Shown here piece after piece: positions 1-9,190 of a stretch of 22,140 bases of DNA (the first letter of the stretch is position 1; the number at the start of each line of letters is the position of its first letter). The notes below the pieces were generated by a model. The model was given only the letters and a program-made list of their open reading frames with translations. It ran no database searches and was not told the origin of the DNA. The translations under genes and the position numbers were made by a program. The stretch comes from Prevotella sp. UBA6447. GTDB lineage: Bacteria; Bacteroidota; Bacteroidia; Bacteroidales; Bacteroidaceae. The stretch spans positions 9,552-31,691 of the forward strand of contig DJOD01000058.1 of assembly GCA_002437115.1 (NCBI GenBank), read 5' to 3'.

Positions 1-190
1 CTATTATTTAAAGAATTTAAGCTATTGTTTTTCGCCATTCGGCACATTCTTCCGCACCATGTCCATTCGATTCACCACAAGTGTCTATCAAGACATGGCG
101 CAAACCCATGGCAGCCGCGCGATGAACACGCAGAAAAGCCCGAAAATCAAAAAAGATATGCCCACGTGCCCATATTCACGAAAAAACAAT

Positions 191-198
191 TAATTTTG
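191..198 (+). promoter_or_regulatory. possible -7 box upstream of purL
   Basis: TAATTTTG matches the Bacteroidetes sigma-ABfr -7 consensus TAnnTTTG and lies 38 bp before the purL start codon. I see no good TTTG -33 element at the expected 19-20 bp upstream, so this is only a half-match. The rest of bases 1-235 shows no credible gene; the single ORF there runs into purL in another frame and resembles nothing I recognise. Confidence 0.3.
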
Positions 199-235
199 CA
201 TTCGTATAACATGCACCTATTAATTAATACAGACC

Positions 236-3200
236 ATGATACTATTCTTCAAGACTCCCAAGGAGAACATCATTGCTACTGAGATGGACCACCAGCCCAG
301 CGAGCAGGAGAAACAAGCCCTCAGCTGGCTTTATGGCAATGCCACATTGTTGGACGCCACCACCCTAACGGGCTTCTTTGTAGGCCCGCGCCGCGAAATG
401 ATAACCCCATGGAGCACCAATGCCGTTGAGATCACACAAAACATGAGTCTCACCGGCATTTCGCGTATAGAGGAATTCTTCCCCGTGGAAAGCGAAGATG
501 CCAGCCACGACTGTATGCTGCAACGCATGTACAACGGCCTGGACCAGCAAATCTTCACCGTCAACCACCAGCCAGAGCCCATCAAACACGTGGACAACAT
601 CGAGCAGTACAACGAGGAGGAAGGCCTCGCCCTGAGCCCTGAAGAAATAGAATACCTGCACAAGATTGAAAAGGAAAACGGCCGTCCACTCACCGACTCG
701 GAGATTTTCGGCTTCGCCCAGATCAACTCTGAGCACTGCCGCCACAAGATATTCGGCGGCACGTTTGTCATCGACGGTGAAGAACGCCCCTCGTCGCTCT
801 TTGCGCTCATCAAGAAAACCACGAAGGAACACCCTGGAAAGATACTCTCAGCCTACAAGGACAACGTGGCATTCGCACAGGGGCCGACCATCGAACAGTT
901 TGCGCCCGAAGACCAGACCACGGCCGACTTCTTCCAGGTGAAGCCTATCGAGAGCGTCATCTCGCTGAAGGCCGAGACCCACAACTTCCCCACCACCGTG
1001 GAGCCCTTCAACGGCGCCGCCACTGGAACCGGCGGCGAGATACGCGACCGCATGGGCGGCGGCACGGGCTCATGGCCCATCGCCGGCACAGCGGTCTACA
1101 TGACATCCTACCCCCGCCTGGCCGCTGAGCGACAAGACGGCTCCGCCGAGCCTCGCGCGTGGGAGCAGCGCATAGCCCCGCGCAAGTGGCTCTACCAAAC
1201 GCCACAGGAAATTCTGACCAAGGCCTCCAATGGCGCATCCGACTTTGGCAACAAGTTCGGACAGCCACTCATCACGGGCTCGGTACTCACCTTTGAGTAC
1301 CAGACCTCATCGGCCGACACGGCGAAGCTGGCCGATGGCTCTGATGCCAAGCAAAACGTGGGCAACGCAACCTCGGCAACGGGCGATGCCGTGTACGCCT
1401 ACGACAAGGTCATCATGCTGGCCGGCGGCGTGGGCTATGGCAAGAAGCGCGACTGCCTAAAGAAAGAACCCAAGATAGGTGAGGACATCGTCGTCGTGGG
1501 TGGCGACAACTACCGCATCGGCCTGGGCGGAGGCTCCGTGTCATCTGTTGACACGGGCCGCTACGGCACTGCCGTGGAGCTCAACGCCGTGCAACGGGCC
1601 AACCCGGAGATGCAAAAACGCGCCTACAACCTTGTGCGCGCCCTCGTTGAGGACGACACCAATCCCGTGACCTCCATCCACGACCACGGCTCGGCCGGAC
1701 ACCTCAACTGCCTGTCAGAGCTGGTGGAAGAGTGTGGCGGAGAGATTGACATGACCAAGTTGCCCATAGGCGACAAGACTCTCTCAGCCAAGGAAATCAT
1801 AGCCAACGAGAGCCAGGAGCGCATGGGGCTCCTCATCGAAGACGACCAGCTCGACAAGGTGGAGAAGATTGCCGCCCGCGAGCGCGCGCCGTTCTACGTG
1901 GTAGGGCACACCACGGGCGATGCCCACTTCTCGTTTGTTCAGGGCGACGGGGTGAAGCCCTTCGACCTCGACGTGACGCAAATGTTTGGCCATTCGCCCA
2001 AGACGGTAATGCGCGACCAGACAGTCACCCACCACTACGAGGACGCGACATACAGCATCGACAACATCGACCAATACCTCAACAACGTGCTGCAGCTTGA
2101 GGCTGTGGCATGCAAGGACTGGCTCACTAACAAGGTGGACCGCTCGGTGACTGGCAAAGTGGCTCGCCAGCAGACACAGGGACAGGTGCAACTGCCCCTA
2201 AGCGACTGTGGTGTGGTGGCCCTCGACTATCGGGGCAAGGCGGGCATCGCCACCGCCCTGGGCCACGCGCCACAGGCGGGCATGGCCAACCCAGCCGCTG
2301 GCAGCGTGCTCAGCGTGGCCGAAAGCCTCACCAACATTGTGTGGGCTCCCGTGGCCACCGACCGTGAGCATCCGTCACCAGTGCAAAACCTGAACCTTTC
2401 GGCCAACTGGATGTGGCCCTGCCGGTCGCAGCAAGGCGAAGACGCTCGCCTCTACGACGCCGTGCAAGCGCTGTCTAACTTCTGCTGCAGCTTGGGTCTC
2501 AACGTGCCAACGGGCAAGGATTCGCTGTCGCTGTCCCAGCAATATCCCGACGGTTCCAAGGTCATCGCCCCGGGCACAGTCATCGTGACGGCCGGAGCCG
2601 AGGTGAGCGACGTGCGCCAGACGGTGTCGCCCGTGATGGTCAACGACAAGAACTCTTCACTCTATTACATCGACTTCTCGTTCGATGAGCAGCGTCTTGG
2701 CGGCTCGGCCTTCGCGCAGACCTTGGGCAAGATTGGGTCAGATGTCCCCACGGTGAAGAACCCTGAGTATTTTGCCGATTGTTTCAACGCCATACAGCAT
2801 CTCATCAAGAAGGGTTGGGTCATGGCCGGACACGACGTGTCGGCGGGTGGCCTCATCACCACCTTGCTCGAGATGACGTTTGCCAACACTGAAGGTGGTA
2901 TGCACATCAACCTGCACGACGTGGAGCCCAGCTCGGACGACGTGGTGAAGATTCTCTTCGCCGAGAACCCAGGCGTGGTCATCCAGGTGAGCGACTCGCA
3001 CAAGCGAGAGCTGAAAGAATACTTGGAGGACGAGGGAATCGGCTACGCCAAGATCGCTTATCCCACACCTGCCAACAGAAAACTGGTGATTGTGAAAGAC
3101 GAATGGAAGCATGAGTTTGACATTGATGCACTGCGCGACACATGGTATCGCACGTCGGCCCTGCTCGACGAGCACCAGAGCATGAACGGCATGGCCGCAG

Positions 3201-4090
3201 AACGCTATAAGAACTACAAGAAACAGCCGCTCGAAATCAAGTTCCACGACACGTTCAAGGGCACCTTTGCGTCACTCGGCATCAACCCCGACCGCTGGAA
3301 AGCATCCAAGAAAAACGGTAAGGGTGAGGGTAAGGCTCCCGTGGCCGCCATCATCCGTGAGAAGGGAACCAACGGTGACCGCGAGATGGCCTACTCGCTG
3401 TGGCTCGCTGGCTTCGACGTGAAAGACGTCATGATGACCGACCTCATCAGCGGTCGTGAGACACTCGACGAGGTGCAGATGATTGTCTTCTGCGGCGGAT
3501 TCTCCAACAGCGACGTGCTGGGCTCAGCCAAGGGATGGGCCGGAGCATTCCTCTACAACCCCAAGGCCAAGGAGGCTCTCGACCGTTTCTACGCCCGTGA
3601 AGACACGCTTTCGCTCGGCATCTGCAACGGTTGCCAGCTGATGGTGGAGCTCAACCTCATCAACCCTGAGCACGAACACCGCGCCCACCTGCTGCACAAC
3701 AAGTCGCAAAAGTTTGAAAGCGCATTCCTCGGACTGGACATTCCGCAGAACAACAGCGTCATGCTGGGATCGCTCAGTGGCGACAAGCTCGGAATCTGGG
3801 TGGCTCACGGTGAGGGACGCTTTGAGCTTCCAGAAGCCGAAAACCACTACAACATCGTGGCCAAATACTACTACGCTGAGTATCCTGGCAACCCCAACGG
3901 ATCCAACTATAACGTGGCGGGCATCTGCTCGGCCGACGGCCGCCATCTGGCCATGATGCCACACCCGGAGCGCGCCATCTTCCCTTGGCAAAACGCTTGG
4001 TACCCAGCTAATCGAGTTCAAGACGACGTGACCCCGTGGATGGAGGCTTTCGTCAACGCCAGGAAATGGATTGAACAGAAGAACAAGTAA
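236..4090 (+). CDS. purL: phosphoribosylformylglycinamidine synthase, single-chain PurL
   Basis: This enzyme converts FGAR, glutamine and ATP to FGAM, the fourth step of de novo purine synthesis, in the cytoplasm. The 1284-residue chain matches the large fused PurL (E. coli is about 1295), not the split PurS/PurL/PurQ form. In order it has a PurS-like N-terminal region, a linker with NSEHCRHK (about residues 164-171), a PurM-like synthase domain with ETHNFPTTVEPFNGAATGTGGEIRD (from 247), a second PurM-like half, and a C-terminal class I glutamine amidotransferase. The nucleophile elbow GICNGCQ places the catalytic Cys at 1130, and PHPE gives His1243 and Glu1245. The start MILFF is typical of Bacteroidales PurL. 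The gene appears intact and monocistronic: a hairpin follows and the next gene begins 118 bp later. No purine riboswitch is visible upstream. Confidence 0.97.
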   Translation: MILFFKTPKENIIATEMDHQPSEQEKQALSWLYGNATLLDATTLTGFFVGPRREMITPWSTNAVEITQNMSLTGISRIEEFFPVESEDASHDCMLQRMYNGLDQQIFTVNHQPEPIKHVDNIEQYNEEEGLALSPEEIEYLHKIEKENGRPLTDSEIFGFAQINSEHCRHKIFGGTFVIDGEERPSSLFALIKKTTKEHPGKILSAYKDNVAFAQGPTIEQFAPEDQTTADFFQVKPIESVISLKAETHNFPTTVEPFNGAATGTGGEIRDRMGGGTGSWPIAGTAVYMTSYPRLAAERQDGSAEPRAWEQRIAPRKWLYQTPQEILTKASNGASDFGNKFGQPLITGSVLTFEYQTSSADTAKLADGSDAKQNVGNATSATGDAVYAYDKVIMLAGGVGYGKKRDCLKKEPKIGEDIVVVGGDNYRIGLGGGSVSSVDTGRYGTAVELNAVQRANPEMQKRAYNLVRALVEDDTNPVTSIHDHGSAGHLNCLSELVEECGGEIDMTKLPIGDKTLSAKEIIANESQERMGLLIEDDQLDKVEKIAARERAPFYVVGHTTGDAHFSFVQGDGVKPFDLDVTQMFGHSPKTVMRDQTVTHHYEDATYSIDNIDQYLNNVLQLEAVACKDWLTNKVDRSVTGKVARQQTQGQVQLPLSDCGVVALDYRGKAGIATALGHAPQAGMANPAAGSVLSVAESLTNIVWAPVATDREHPSPVQNLNLSANWMWPCRSQQGEDARLYDAVQALSNFCCSLGLNVPTGKDSLSLSQQYPDGSKVIAPGTVIVTAGAEVSDVRQTVSPVMVNDKNSSLYYIDFSFDEQRLGGSAFAQTLGKIGSDVPTVKNPEYFADCFNAIQHLIKKGWVMAGHDVSAGGLITTLLEMTFANTEGGMHINLHDVEPSSDDVVKILFAENPGVVIQVSDSHKRELKEYLEDEGIGYAKIAYPTPANRKLVIVKDEWKHEFDIDALRDTWYRTSALLDEHQSMNGMAAERYKNYKKQPLEIKFHDTFKGTFASLGINPDRWKASKKNGKGEGKAPVAAIIREKGTNGDREMAYSLWLAGFDVKDVMMTDLISGRETLDEVQMIVFCGGFSNSDVLGSAKGWAGAFLYNPKAKEALDRFYAREDTLSLGICNGCQLMVELNLINPEHEHRAHLLHNKSQKFESAFLGLDIPQNNSVMLGSLSGDKLGIWVAHGEGRFELPEAENHYNIVAKYYYAEYPGNPNGSNYNVAGICSADGRHLAMMPHPERAIFPWQNAWYPANRVQDDVTPWMEAFVNARKWIEQKNK

Positions 4091-4115
4091 GCGTTTGCAA
4101 GGTTCCCGACATACC

Positions 4116-4146
4116 AAATTCCCCTCTCCTGTGGAGAAGGGAATTT
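4116..4146 (+). terminator. hairpin terminator after purL
   Basis: Arms AAATTCCCCTCTCC and GGAGAAGGGAATTT pair with one mismatch around a 3-nt loop, starting 26 bp after the purL stop. Only a weak T-rich tail (AGTTGTT) follows. The near-symmetric stem could also work in the other orientation, but no gene points towards it from the right. Confidence 0.6.
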
Positions 4147-4208
4147 AGTTGTTCACCTCATCTTGACATTACCTTACAACGCATCACCTGGGAACACATC
4201 GTCAACCA

Positions 4209-4808
4209 ATGGATCATAACATAACAGACAAACTAACCAGCGGACCCCGACAGGCCACCAATGGGAACACGAGCCTGGCGCAGGGCATCAAGCTCTTCAC
4301 CACGTTTTTCAAAATTGGGGCTTTCACCTTAGGCGGAGGCTATGCCATGATACCCATCATACAGGCTGAAGTGGTGGAGAAGAACAGGTGGGTCAGACAA
4401 GATGACTTCATAGACCTCATCGCCATCGCCCAAAGTTGCCCTGGTGTCTTTGCTGCCAACATCGCCACGTTCATCGGTTACAAGATCAATGGGGTGAAAG
4501 GGGCGGCCTGCACCACTATCGGTGCCTGCCTACCCTCGTTCCTCATCATCTTGGCAATCGCCATGGTGTTCCGCCAGTTTATGGACATCAAATGGGTTGC
4601 CGCCATGTTCAACGGCATACGCCCCGCCGTGGTGGCACTCATCGCCGTGCCGACCTTCAACCTAGCCAAGAGCGCAAAAATTAACCTGTACAACGCTTGG
4701 ATTCCTGTCATCTCGGCCTTGCTGATATGGATTCTGGGAGTCAACCCGATATGGATCATTATCGCAGCAGGGGCAGGCGGCTTTCTCTACGGCAAACACC
4801 TGAAATAA
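4209..4808 (+). CDS. ChrA-family chromate transporter, first half-size subunit
   Basis: A 199-residue integral membrane protein of the short-chain chromate ion transporter (CHR) family. Full-length ChrA proteins are duplicated and about 400 residues long. Here the two halves are separate genes, and this is the first. A soluble stretch of about 25 residues precedes a segment FFKIGAFTLGGGYAMIP, the CHR signature, followed by EKNRWV, then SCPGVFAANIATFIGYK and several hydrophobic helices. Family members export chromate or act as anion transporters; in gut and oral anaerobes the true substrate is unknown. The partner starts 6 bp downstream, so the two are almost certainly co-translated and probably form a heterodimer. 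The substrate call is family-level only. Confidence 0.88.
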   Translation: MDHNITDKLTSGPRQATNGNTSLAQGIKLFTTFFKIGAFTLGGGYAMIPIIQAEVVEKNRWVRQDDFIDLIAIAQSCPGVFAANIATFIGYKINGVKGAACTTIGACLPSFLIILAIAMVFRQFMDIKWVAAMFNGIRPAVVALIAVPTFNLAKSAKINLYNAWIPVISALLIWILGVNPIWIIIAAGAGGFLYGKHLK

Positions 4809-4814
4809 CAGACC

Positions 4815-5387
4815 ATGATATACCTTCAACTCTTTTGGACTTTCTTCAAGATTGGCTTGTTTGGCTTTGGCGGCGGTTACGGCATGCTCTCACTCATACA
4901 GATGGAGACCGTACGTAACCACGGATGGCTCTCATCGGCCGAATTCACCAACATCGTGGCCATCTCGCAGATGACACCAGGCCCCATAGGCATCAACTCG
5001 GCCACCTATTGCGGATACACGGCTATACACAATGCAGGACATGGCGGCCTTCTGGCGATGCTCGGTTCTGCCACATCGACCACAGCCTTGGTGCTACCTT
5101 CATTTATCTTGATGATCATCATCAGCAATATGTTCATGAAATACATGAAGACACGCGTTGTGCAAGACGTTTTCGCCGGCCTCCGCCCCGCTGTGGTTGG
5201 ACTGCTGGCCGCAGCAACGCTCCTGCTATGCAATGGTGAAAATTTCTCCACGCCTGCCCACCCTTGGCACTTCTCCATCAGCATCGCACTCTTCATCGCC
5301 ACGTTCGTTGGCACCAAATGGATGAAAATAAACCCCATCCGCATGATTTGCTATGCCGCACTGGCAGGTCTGGTGCTTCTCTATTAA
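4815..5387 (+). CDS. ChrA-family chromate transporter, second half-size subunit
   Basis: A 190-residue membrane protein homologous to the upstream half. It repeats the signature FFKIGLFGFGGGYGMLSLIQ close to the N terminus, then MTPGPIGINSATYCGY, followed by about five further hydrophobic segments. It lacks the N-terminal soluble extension of its partner. The MTPGPIG motif, against SCPGVFA in the first subunit, is the main visible difference. That fits the idea that the two halves correspond to the non-identical N- and C-terminal repeats of long ChrA proteins and adopt opposite membrane orientations. Substrate specificity cannot be read from sequence. A 78-bp gap with no clear terminator leads to the next gene. 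Confidence 0.88.
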   Translation: MIYLQLFWTFFKIGLFGFGGGYGMLSLIQMETVRNHGWLSSAEFTNIVAISQMTPGPIGINSATYCGYTAIHNAGHGGLLAMLGSATSTTALVLPSFILMIIISNMFMKYMKTRVVQDVFAGLRPAVVGLLAAATLLLCNGENFSTPAHPWHFSISIALFIATFVGTKWMKINPIRMICYAALAGLVLLY

Positions 5388-5465
5388 GCTAACACAACAC
5401 CTACCATAAAACTTATCACCACGGCACCTCTCACAAAACCAACTTTAAACGCACTTAACGAATAC

Positions 5466-6359
5466 ATGAAACTTTCAAAAACCACGAAAGGATTTACCAA
5501 CAGGTGGATATCGGCAACCTCCTTCGGACTGATACCCCTTTTCTCCATACCAGTCATGACGGCAGGAATGCACTTGCCCTCAATGATGGTCTACCGCTTT
5601 GCCTTTGGATGCCTGGGGCTCCTGGCAGTACTTTTATGGAAACGAACAGACATGAGGGTTACCAAAATAGAACTGGCGGAAATCAGCCTGTTGGCACTCT
5701 TCTATGATGTGGAAGCGCTCCTCATGATATTGGGTTACAACTATATGCCCAGCGGAGTGGCCACAACGTTGGTGTTCTCCTATCCCATTTGGACAGAGCT
5801 CCTGATGCTACTGTTCTTTCATGAGCGCTTCTCATGGGCGACCATCGGTGCCATGGCTCTCGCCGTACTGGGCGTGGCCTGCATGTCCAACTTAGGTGGC
5901 GACACCGACATTCAGCCATTGGGGATTGTCATCGAACTGGCTGCGGGGTTCTCTTATGCGCTTTACATGGTTTCGATGCCACACATGAGAGTACGCCACA
6001 TGGGCAGCCTGAAACTCACATTCTACGTCTTCCTGATGGGAATGGTGTTCTTTGCCCTCTTCTCCTTCGTCTTCTTCAACGGAATAGAATGGGTAGAAAG
6101 TTCCAATGTGCTTACCAATCTAATCTTGCTGGGCTTGGTCTCTACAGCCTTGAGCAACGTGATGCTCATACCCGCCATTGAGCAAATAGGAGCAACGCTG
6201 ACGTCCATTCTCGGAGCGTTTGAGCCCCTGACGGCCATGATCATTTCCTTGGCGGTCTTTGGCGACACGCTCACGCCAACAATCATCGCAGGTTTTATTT
6301 TTATCATCGGTGCCGTATTCACACTCATTGTCCTAAAAATGAAACGCCATGAAGCATAA
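5466..6359 (+). CDS. EamA/DMT-superfamily transporter
   Basis: A 297-residue hydrophobic protein with about ten predicted transmembrane helices arranged as two repeats, the normal layout of drug/metabolite transporter superfamily members with two EamA domains. The second repeat contains EQIGATLTSILGAFEPLTAMIISLAVFGDTL, in which the conserved E-P-L-T and the G-D/E segment are typical of EamA. Members export or import small metabolites such as amino acids, nucleosides or sugars; the substrate here cannot be inferred. The last 11 bp overlap the start of the GH43 gene, so the two are probably translationally coupled. Whether the transporter carries a product of the glycosidases is speculative. 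Confidence 0.85.
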   Translation: MKLSKTTKGFTNRWISATSFGLIPLFSIPVMTAGMHLPSMMVYRFAFGCLGLLAVLLWKRTDMRVTKIELAEISLLALFYDVEALLMILGYNYMPSGVATTLVFSYPIWTELLMLLFFHERFSWATIGAMALAVLGVACMSNLGGDTDIQPLGIVIELAAGFSYALYMVSMPHMRVRHMGSLKLTFYVFLMGMVFFALFSFVFFNGIEWVESSNVLTNLILLGLVSTALSNVMLIPAIEQIGATLTSILGAFEPLTAMIISLAVFGDTLTPTIIAGFIFIIGAVFTLIVLKMKRHEA

Positions 6360-7392
6360 GCAAGCCATACTTTCATGCGCAACCATCATGCTGAGCGCAT
6401 CAGTGTGGGCACAGACTCAAGGGCAACGTCAAGTGACCTTCGACACCACCACGCCCTTCGTTCATGACCCGGTAATGGCTTACGAGAACGGCGTTTACCA
6501 CATATACAGTACCGGCAACAACATTGGGCATATGACATCGACGAATCGCCACACTTGGCACGTGGAACGAGACGGGGTCATCCAGGACATACCGGCATGG
6601 ACACATGACAGTGTACCAGGTTTTCGAAGGCACATATGGGCTCCCGACATCATTCGATGGAGAGGCCGTTGGTGGTTGGCTTACAGTTGTTCCACCTTCG
6701 GGAAGAACACTTCCGCTATTGGGCTACTGTCAAACAAGACCCTCAACGATGACAATTGGAAAGACAACGGATGCCTGCTGGCCAGTCAAGAACGACGCGA
6801 CAACTGGAACGCCATTGACCCAGCGTTTGCCATCGACAGCAAAGACAGCCTTTGGTTGGCATGGGGGTCATTCTGGGATGGCATCCAATTGGCACCTCTC
6901 GAGATGCGCAACGGGAAACCGCAATTGGCTGGTCACCCACGAACAATTGCCCGACGATACAAAAAGGACACAACCGACCAACCTGTGAATTCCACTTCAA
7001 GGTATGCCGGAACAAATGCCATCGAGGCACCATTTATAATGCATCACGATGGGCTTTATTACCTGTTCGTCAGTTGGGACTACTGCTGCCGGGGTGCGCA
7101 AAGCACTTACAGGGTGGTGGTCGGGCGAAGCAAAGATATCATAGGACCCTACATCGACAAGGAAGGGGTGCCCATGTACGCGGGAGGAGGAACACCGGTC
7201 ATCACTGGTGATGGCAAGCTTTTTGAGGCTGCGGGGCACTGCGCCGCATACCATTTGCCCGACAAAGACCTGTTTATCTGTCACGGTTACAGCATTCCTC
7301 AACAAGGCCAAAGCATCCTAATCCAGCGAGACATCACATGGAAAGATGGTTGGCCACGACTAAATGATAGCGTATCGAAGCACAAAAAATAA
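6349..7392 (+). CDS. secreted GH43 glycoside hydrolase (arabinanase/arabinosidase-like)
   Basis: A 347-residue protein with a signal peptide (KHK, hydrophobic stretch, cleavage near VWA-Q, residue 21/22) followed by a five-bladed beta-propeller GH43 domain. The catalytic triad is readable: the general base Asp40 in FVHDPV, the pKa-modulating Asp157 in NAIDPAF, and the general acid Glu226 in NAIEAPF. HIWAPDI (residues 95-101) and WGSFWDGI are also typical of endo-1,5-alpha-L-arabinanases, the subgroup it most resembles. Exact specificity is inference. No extra C-terminal module is present. It probably acts in the periplasm on arabinan or arabinogalactan fragments. It overlaps the transporter upstream by 11 bp and lies 39 bp before GH27, suggesting one transcript. 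No SusC/SusD pair or hybrid sensor is nearby. Confidence 0.9.
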   Translation: MKHKQAILSCATIMLSASVWAQTQGQRQVTFDTTTPFVHDPVMAYENGVYHIYSTGNNIGHMTSTNRHTWHVERDGVIQDIPAWTHDSVPGFRRHIWAPDIIRWRGRWWLAYSCSTFGKNTSAIGLLSNKTLNDDNWKDNGCLLASQERRDNWNAIDPAFAIDSKDSLWLAWGSFWDGIQLAPLEMRNGKPQLAGHPRTIARRYKKDTTDQPVNSTSRYAGTNAIEAPFIMHHDGLYYLFVSWDYCCRGAQSTYRVVVGRSKDIIGPYIDKEGVPMYAGGGTPVITGDGKLFEAAGHCAAYHLPDKDLFICHGYSIPQQGQSILIQRDITWKDGWPRLNDSVSKHKK

Positions 7393-7431
7393 AACAACGC
7401 GAACACAAGAAACAATCACACTTTCCTAAAA

Positions 7432-9027
7432 ATGAACATGAACAAGAAAGCACTCTTAATGAGCGCAATGGTTGTGACCGCCATGGCAACACACGCTCAA
7501 AAAGACAATGCTCCGACCATGGGTTGGAGCTCCTGGAACACCTATCGCGTAGCCATCAGCGACAGTCTTATCCGCCATCAGGCCGACTGCATGGTAAAGA
7601 CTGGCCTGAAAGATGCGGGCTACAGCTACATCAATATCGACGATGGTTTCCAAGGCGGACGCGGGGAAGACAGCAGGCTGAAAATCAATCTGCACCGGTT
7701 TCCCAATGGCCTGAAGCCAGTAGCAGACTACATTCATTCGCTGGGTCTGAAGGCTGGCATCTACTCGGACGCTGGCCGAAACACTTGTGGCAACTACTAC
7801 GACAAGGACACGCTTGCAGTGGGTGTCGGCTTTTACGGGCACGACTACACCGACGCGCAATTCTACTTCAAGGAGATGGGCTTCGATTTCATCAAAATAG
7901 ACTATTGCGGGGGCGATGCACCACAAAACATCGACCGCCTGCAGCTCGATGAGGAAACACGATACACCGACATTCGGAAGGCCATCGATGCGACAGGCCT
8001 CAAAGGCATACGCATGAATGTGTGCCGATGGAACTATCCTGGCACATGGGTAAGCAAGGTTGCCGACTCATGGCGCACCACACACGACATCTACGACAGC
8101 TGGAAGTCGGTGGCTGGAATCTTGCACGAAAACCTTTATCTTGCGGGCTACAGCAGCGACGGCCACTACAACGACATGGATATGCTCGAAGTGGGAAGGT
8201 CGATGACAGACGAGGAAGACAAGACACACTTCGGAATGTGGTGCGTCATGGAGAGTCCGCTGCTCATTGGATGCGACTTAGGATCCATCAAGCCGCAAAC
8301 CCTCGAACTGCTCAAAAATCCAGAGCTCATTGCCCTCTCACAGGACACGCCACACCAACAAGCATACCCCGTAGCACTTTCGAATGGGGTTTACATCCTT
8401 GTAAAAGACGTGAAGACCTTGCACGGGTTGCAGCGCGCGGTAGCTTTTTACAACCCAGCGAGCACCAACGCCATCGCCACGCTGGTCTTCCGCAACATAG
8501 ACTTGGCTGGGGCTGTGAAGGTGCGCAACGTATTTGAGCGCAAAGATGAAGGCACACACAAGGGGGAGACCATGCAAGTCGACGTACCTGGGCACGGTTG
8601 CCGTATATTCGTCCTCACCGCAGCAAAACGCCTCGACCGTCATCGTTATGAGGCAGAAACAGCTTATATCTCCGACTACCAGGAGCTATGGAACAACCAA
8701 GCGAAGAAAACTGGTATTTACGAGTATGACAATAATTGCTCAGCAGGCATGAAAGCAACATGGCTTGGCTGCTCAGCGAAGAACGACTTACAATGGCAAA
8801 ACGTGTATGTGGCCAAGGGGGGCAAGAAGACGCTCAGCTTTAAGTGTCTTTCTCCCGACAAGCGCCATTTCACGGTTAGCGTCAATGGCCAAGATGTCGC
8901 AACGCTGAATGTGGGTGGAAATGAAACCGTCAGTGTGAAGGCTAAACTTAAACAAGGGAACAATATCATTCGCTTGTACAACAATACTGCATGGATGCCT
9001 GATGTAGACTTTATGTCTATTCAATAG
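7432..9027 (+). CDS. secreted GH27 alpha-galactosidase-like enzyme with C-terminal CBM-like module
   Basis: A 531-residue exported enzyme with signal peptide cleavage near residue 22 (ATHA-Q). The GH27 (beta/alpha)8 barrel begins at APTMGWSSWN (27-36). INIDDGFQ (67-74) is a substrate-pocket loop, FIKIDYCGG carries the nucleophile Asp157, and DSWRTTHDI carries the acid/base Asp219 with Arg215. A beta-sandwich follows the barrel. The last ~140 residues begin HRYEAETA and end VDFMSIQ, which looks like a CBM6/CBM35-type module; that assignment is less certain. GH27 also contains beta-L-arabinopyranosidases. Because the neighbour is a GH43 arabinanase-like enzyme, that activity is a real alternative to alpha-galactosidase. 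The start codon could also be the second Met two codons later. Confidence 0.9.
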   Translation: MNMNKKALLMSAMVVTAMATHAQKDNAPTMGWSSWNTYRVAISDSLIRHQADCMVKTGLKDAGYSYINIDDGFQGGRGEDSRLKINLHRFPNGLKPVADYIHSLGLKAGIYSDAGRNTCGNYYDKDTLAVGVGFYGHDYTDAQFYFKEMGFDFIKIDYCGGDAPQNIDRLQLDEETRYTDIRKAIDATGLKGIRMNVCRWNYPGTWVSKVADSWRTTHDIYDSWKSVAGILHENLYLAGYSSDGHYNDMDMLEVGRSMTDEEDKTHFGMWCVMESPLLIGCDLGSIKPQTLELLKNPELIALSQDTPHQQAYPVALSNGVYILVKDVKTLHGLQRAVAFYNPASTNAIATLVFRNIDLAGAVKVRNVFERKDEGTHKGETMQVDVPGHGCRIFVLTAAKRLDRHRYEAETAYISDYQELWNNQAKKTGIYEYDNNCSAGMKATWLGCSAKNDLQWQNVYVAKGGKKTLSFKCLSPDKRHFTVSVNGQDVATLNVGGNETVSVKAKLKQGNNIIRLYNNTAWMPDVDFMSIQ

Positions 9028-9132
9028 GGTACAAAGCTAAAAAAATTTATGCTAATTGCCTAAAAACAGGTGTCAGCAGTTAAAATAAGCTAAACATTTG
9101 AAACTTTTTAGGCTTAAAGCACGTCTACATTA

Positions 9133-9140
9133 TAAATTTG
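9133..9140 (+). promoter_or_regulatory. -7 box of the ompA-type gene
   Basis: TAAATTTG, followed by CA, fits the Bacteroidetes -7 consensus TAnnTTTG and lies about 50 bp before the start codon. The -33 region is a T run (about 9104-9109), not a clean TTTG at ideal spacing. The 163-bp gap after the GH27 gene is AT-rich, as expected for a promoter region. Confidence 0.6.
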
Positions 9141-9190
9141 CAAAAGTCTATTCAACTGATAGCAGCAAGCAATAACTAAAAAGTAAGAAT

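Noticed and set aside
1..235. Purine riboswitch or small gene upstream of purL
   Set aside because: No conserved purine aptamer core or paired P1/P2/P3 stems were found, and the only ORF runs into purL without protein-like features.
3524..4117. 197-codon minus-strand frame opposite the PurL glutaminase domain
   Set aside because: The plus strand carries intact amidotransferase motifs; the antisense frame has no domain and no promoter.
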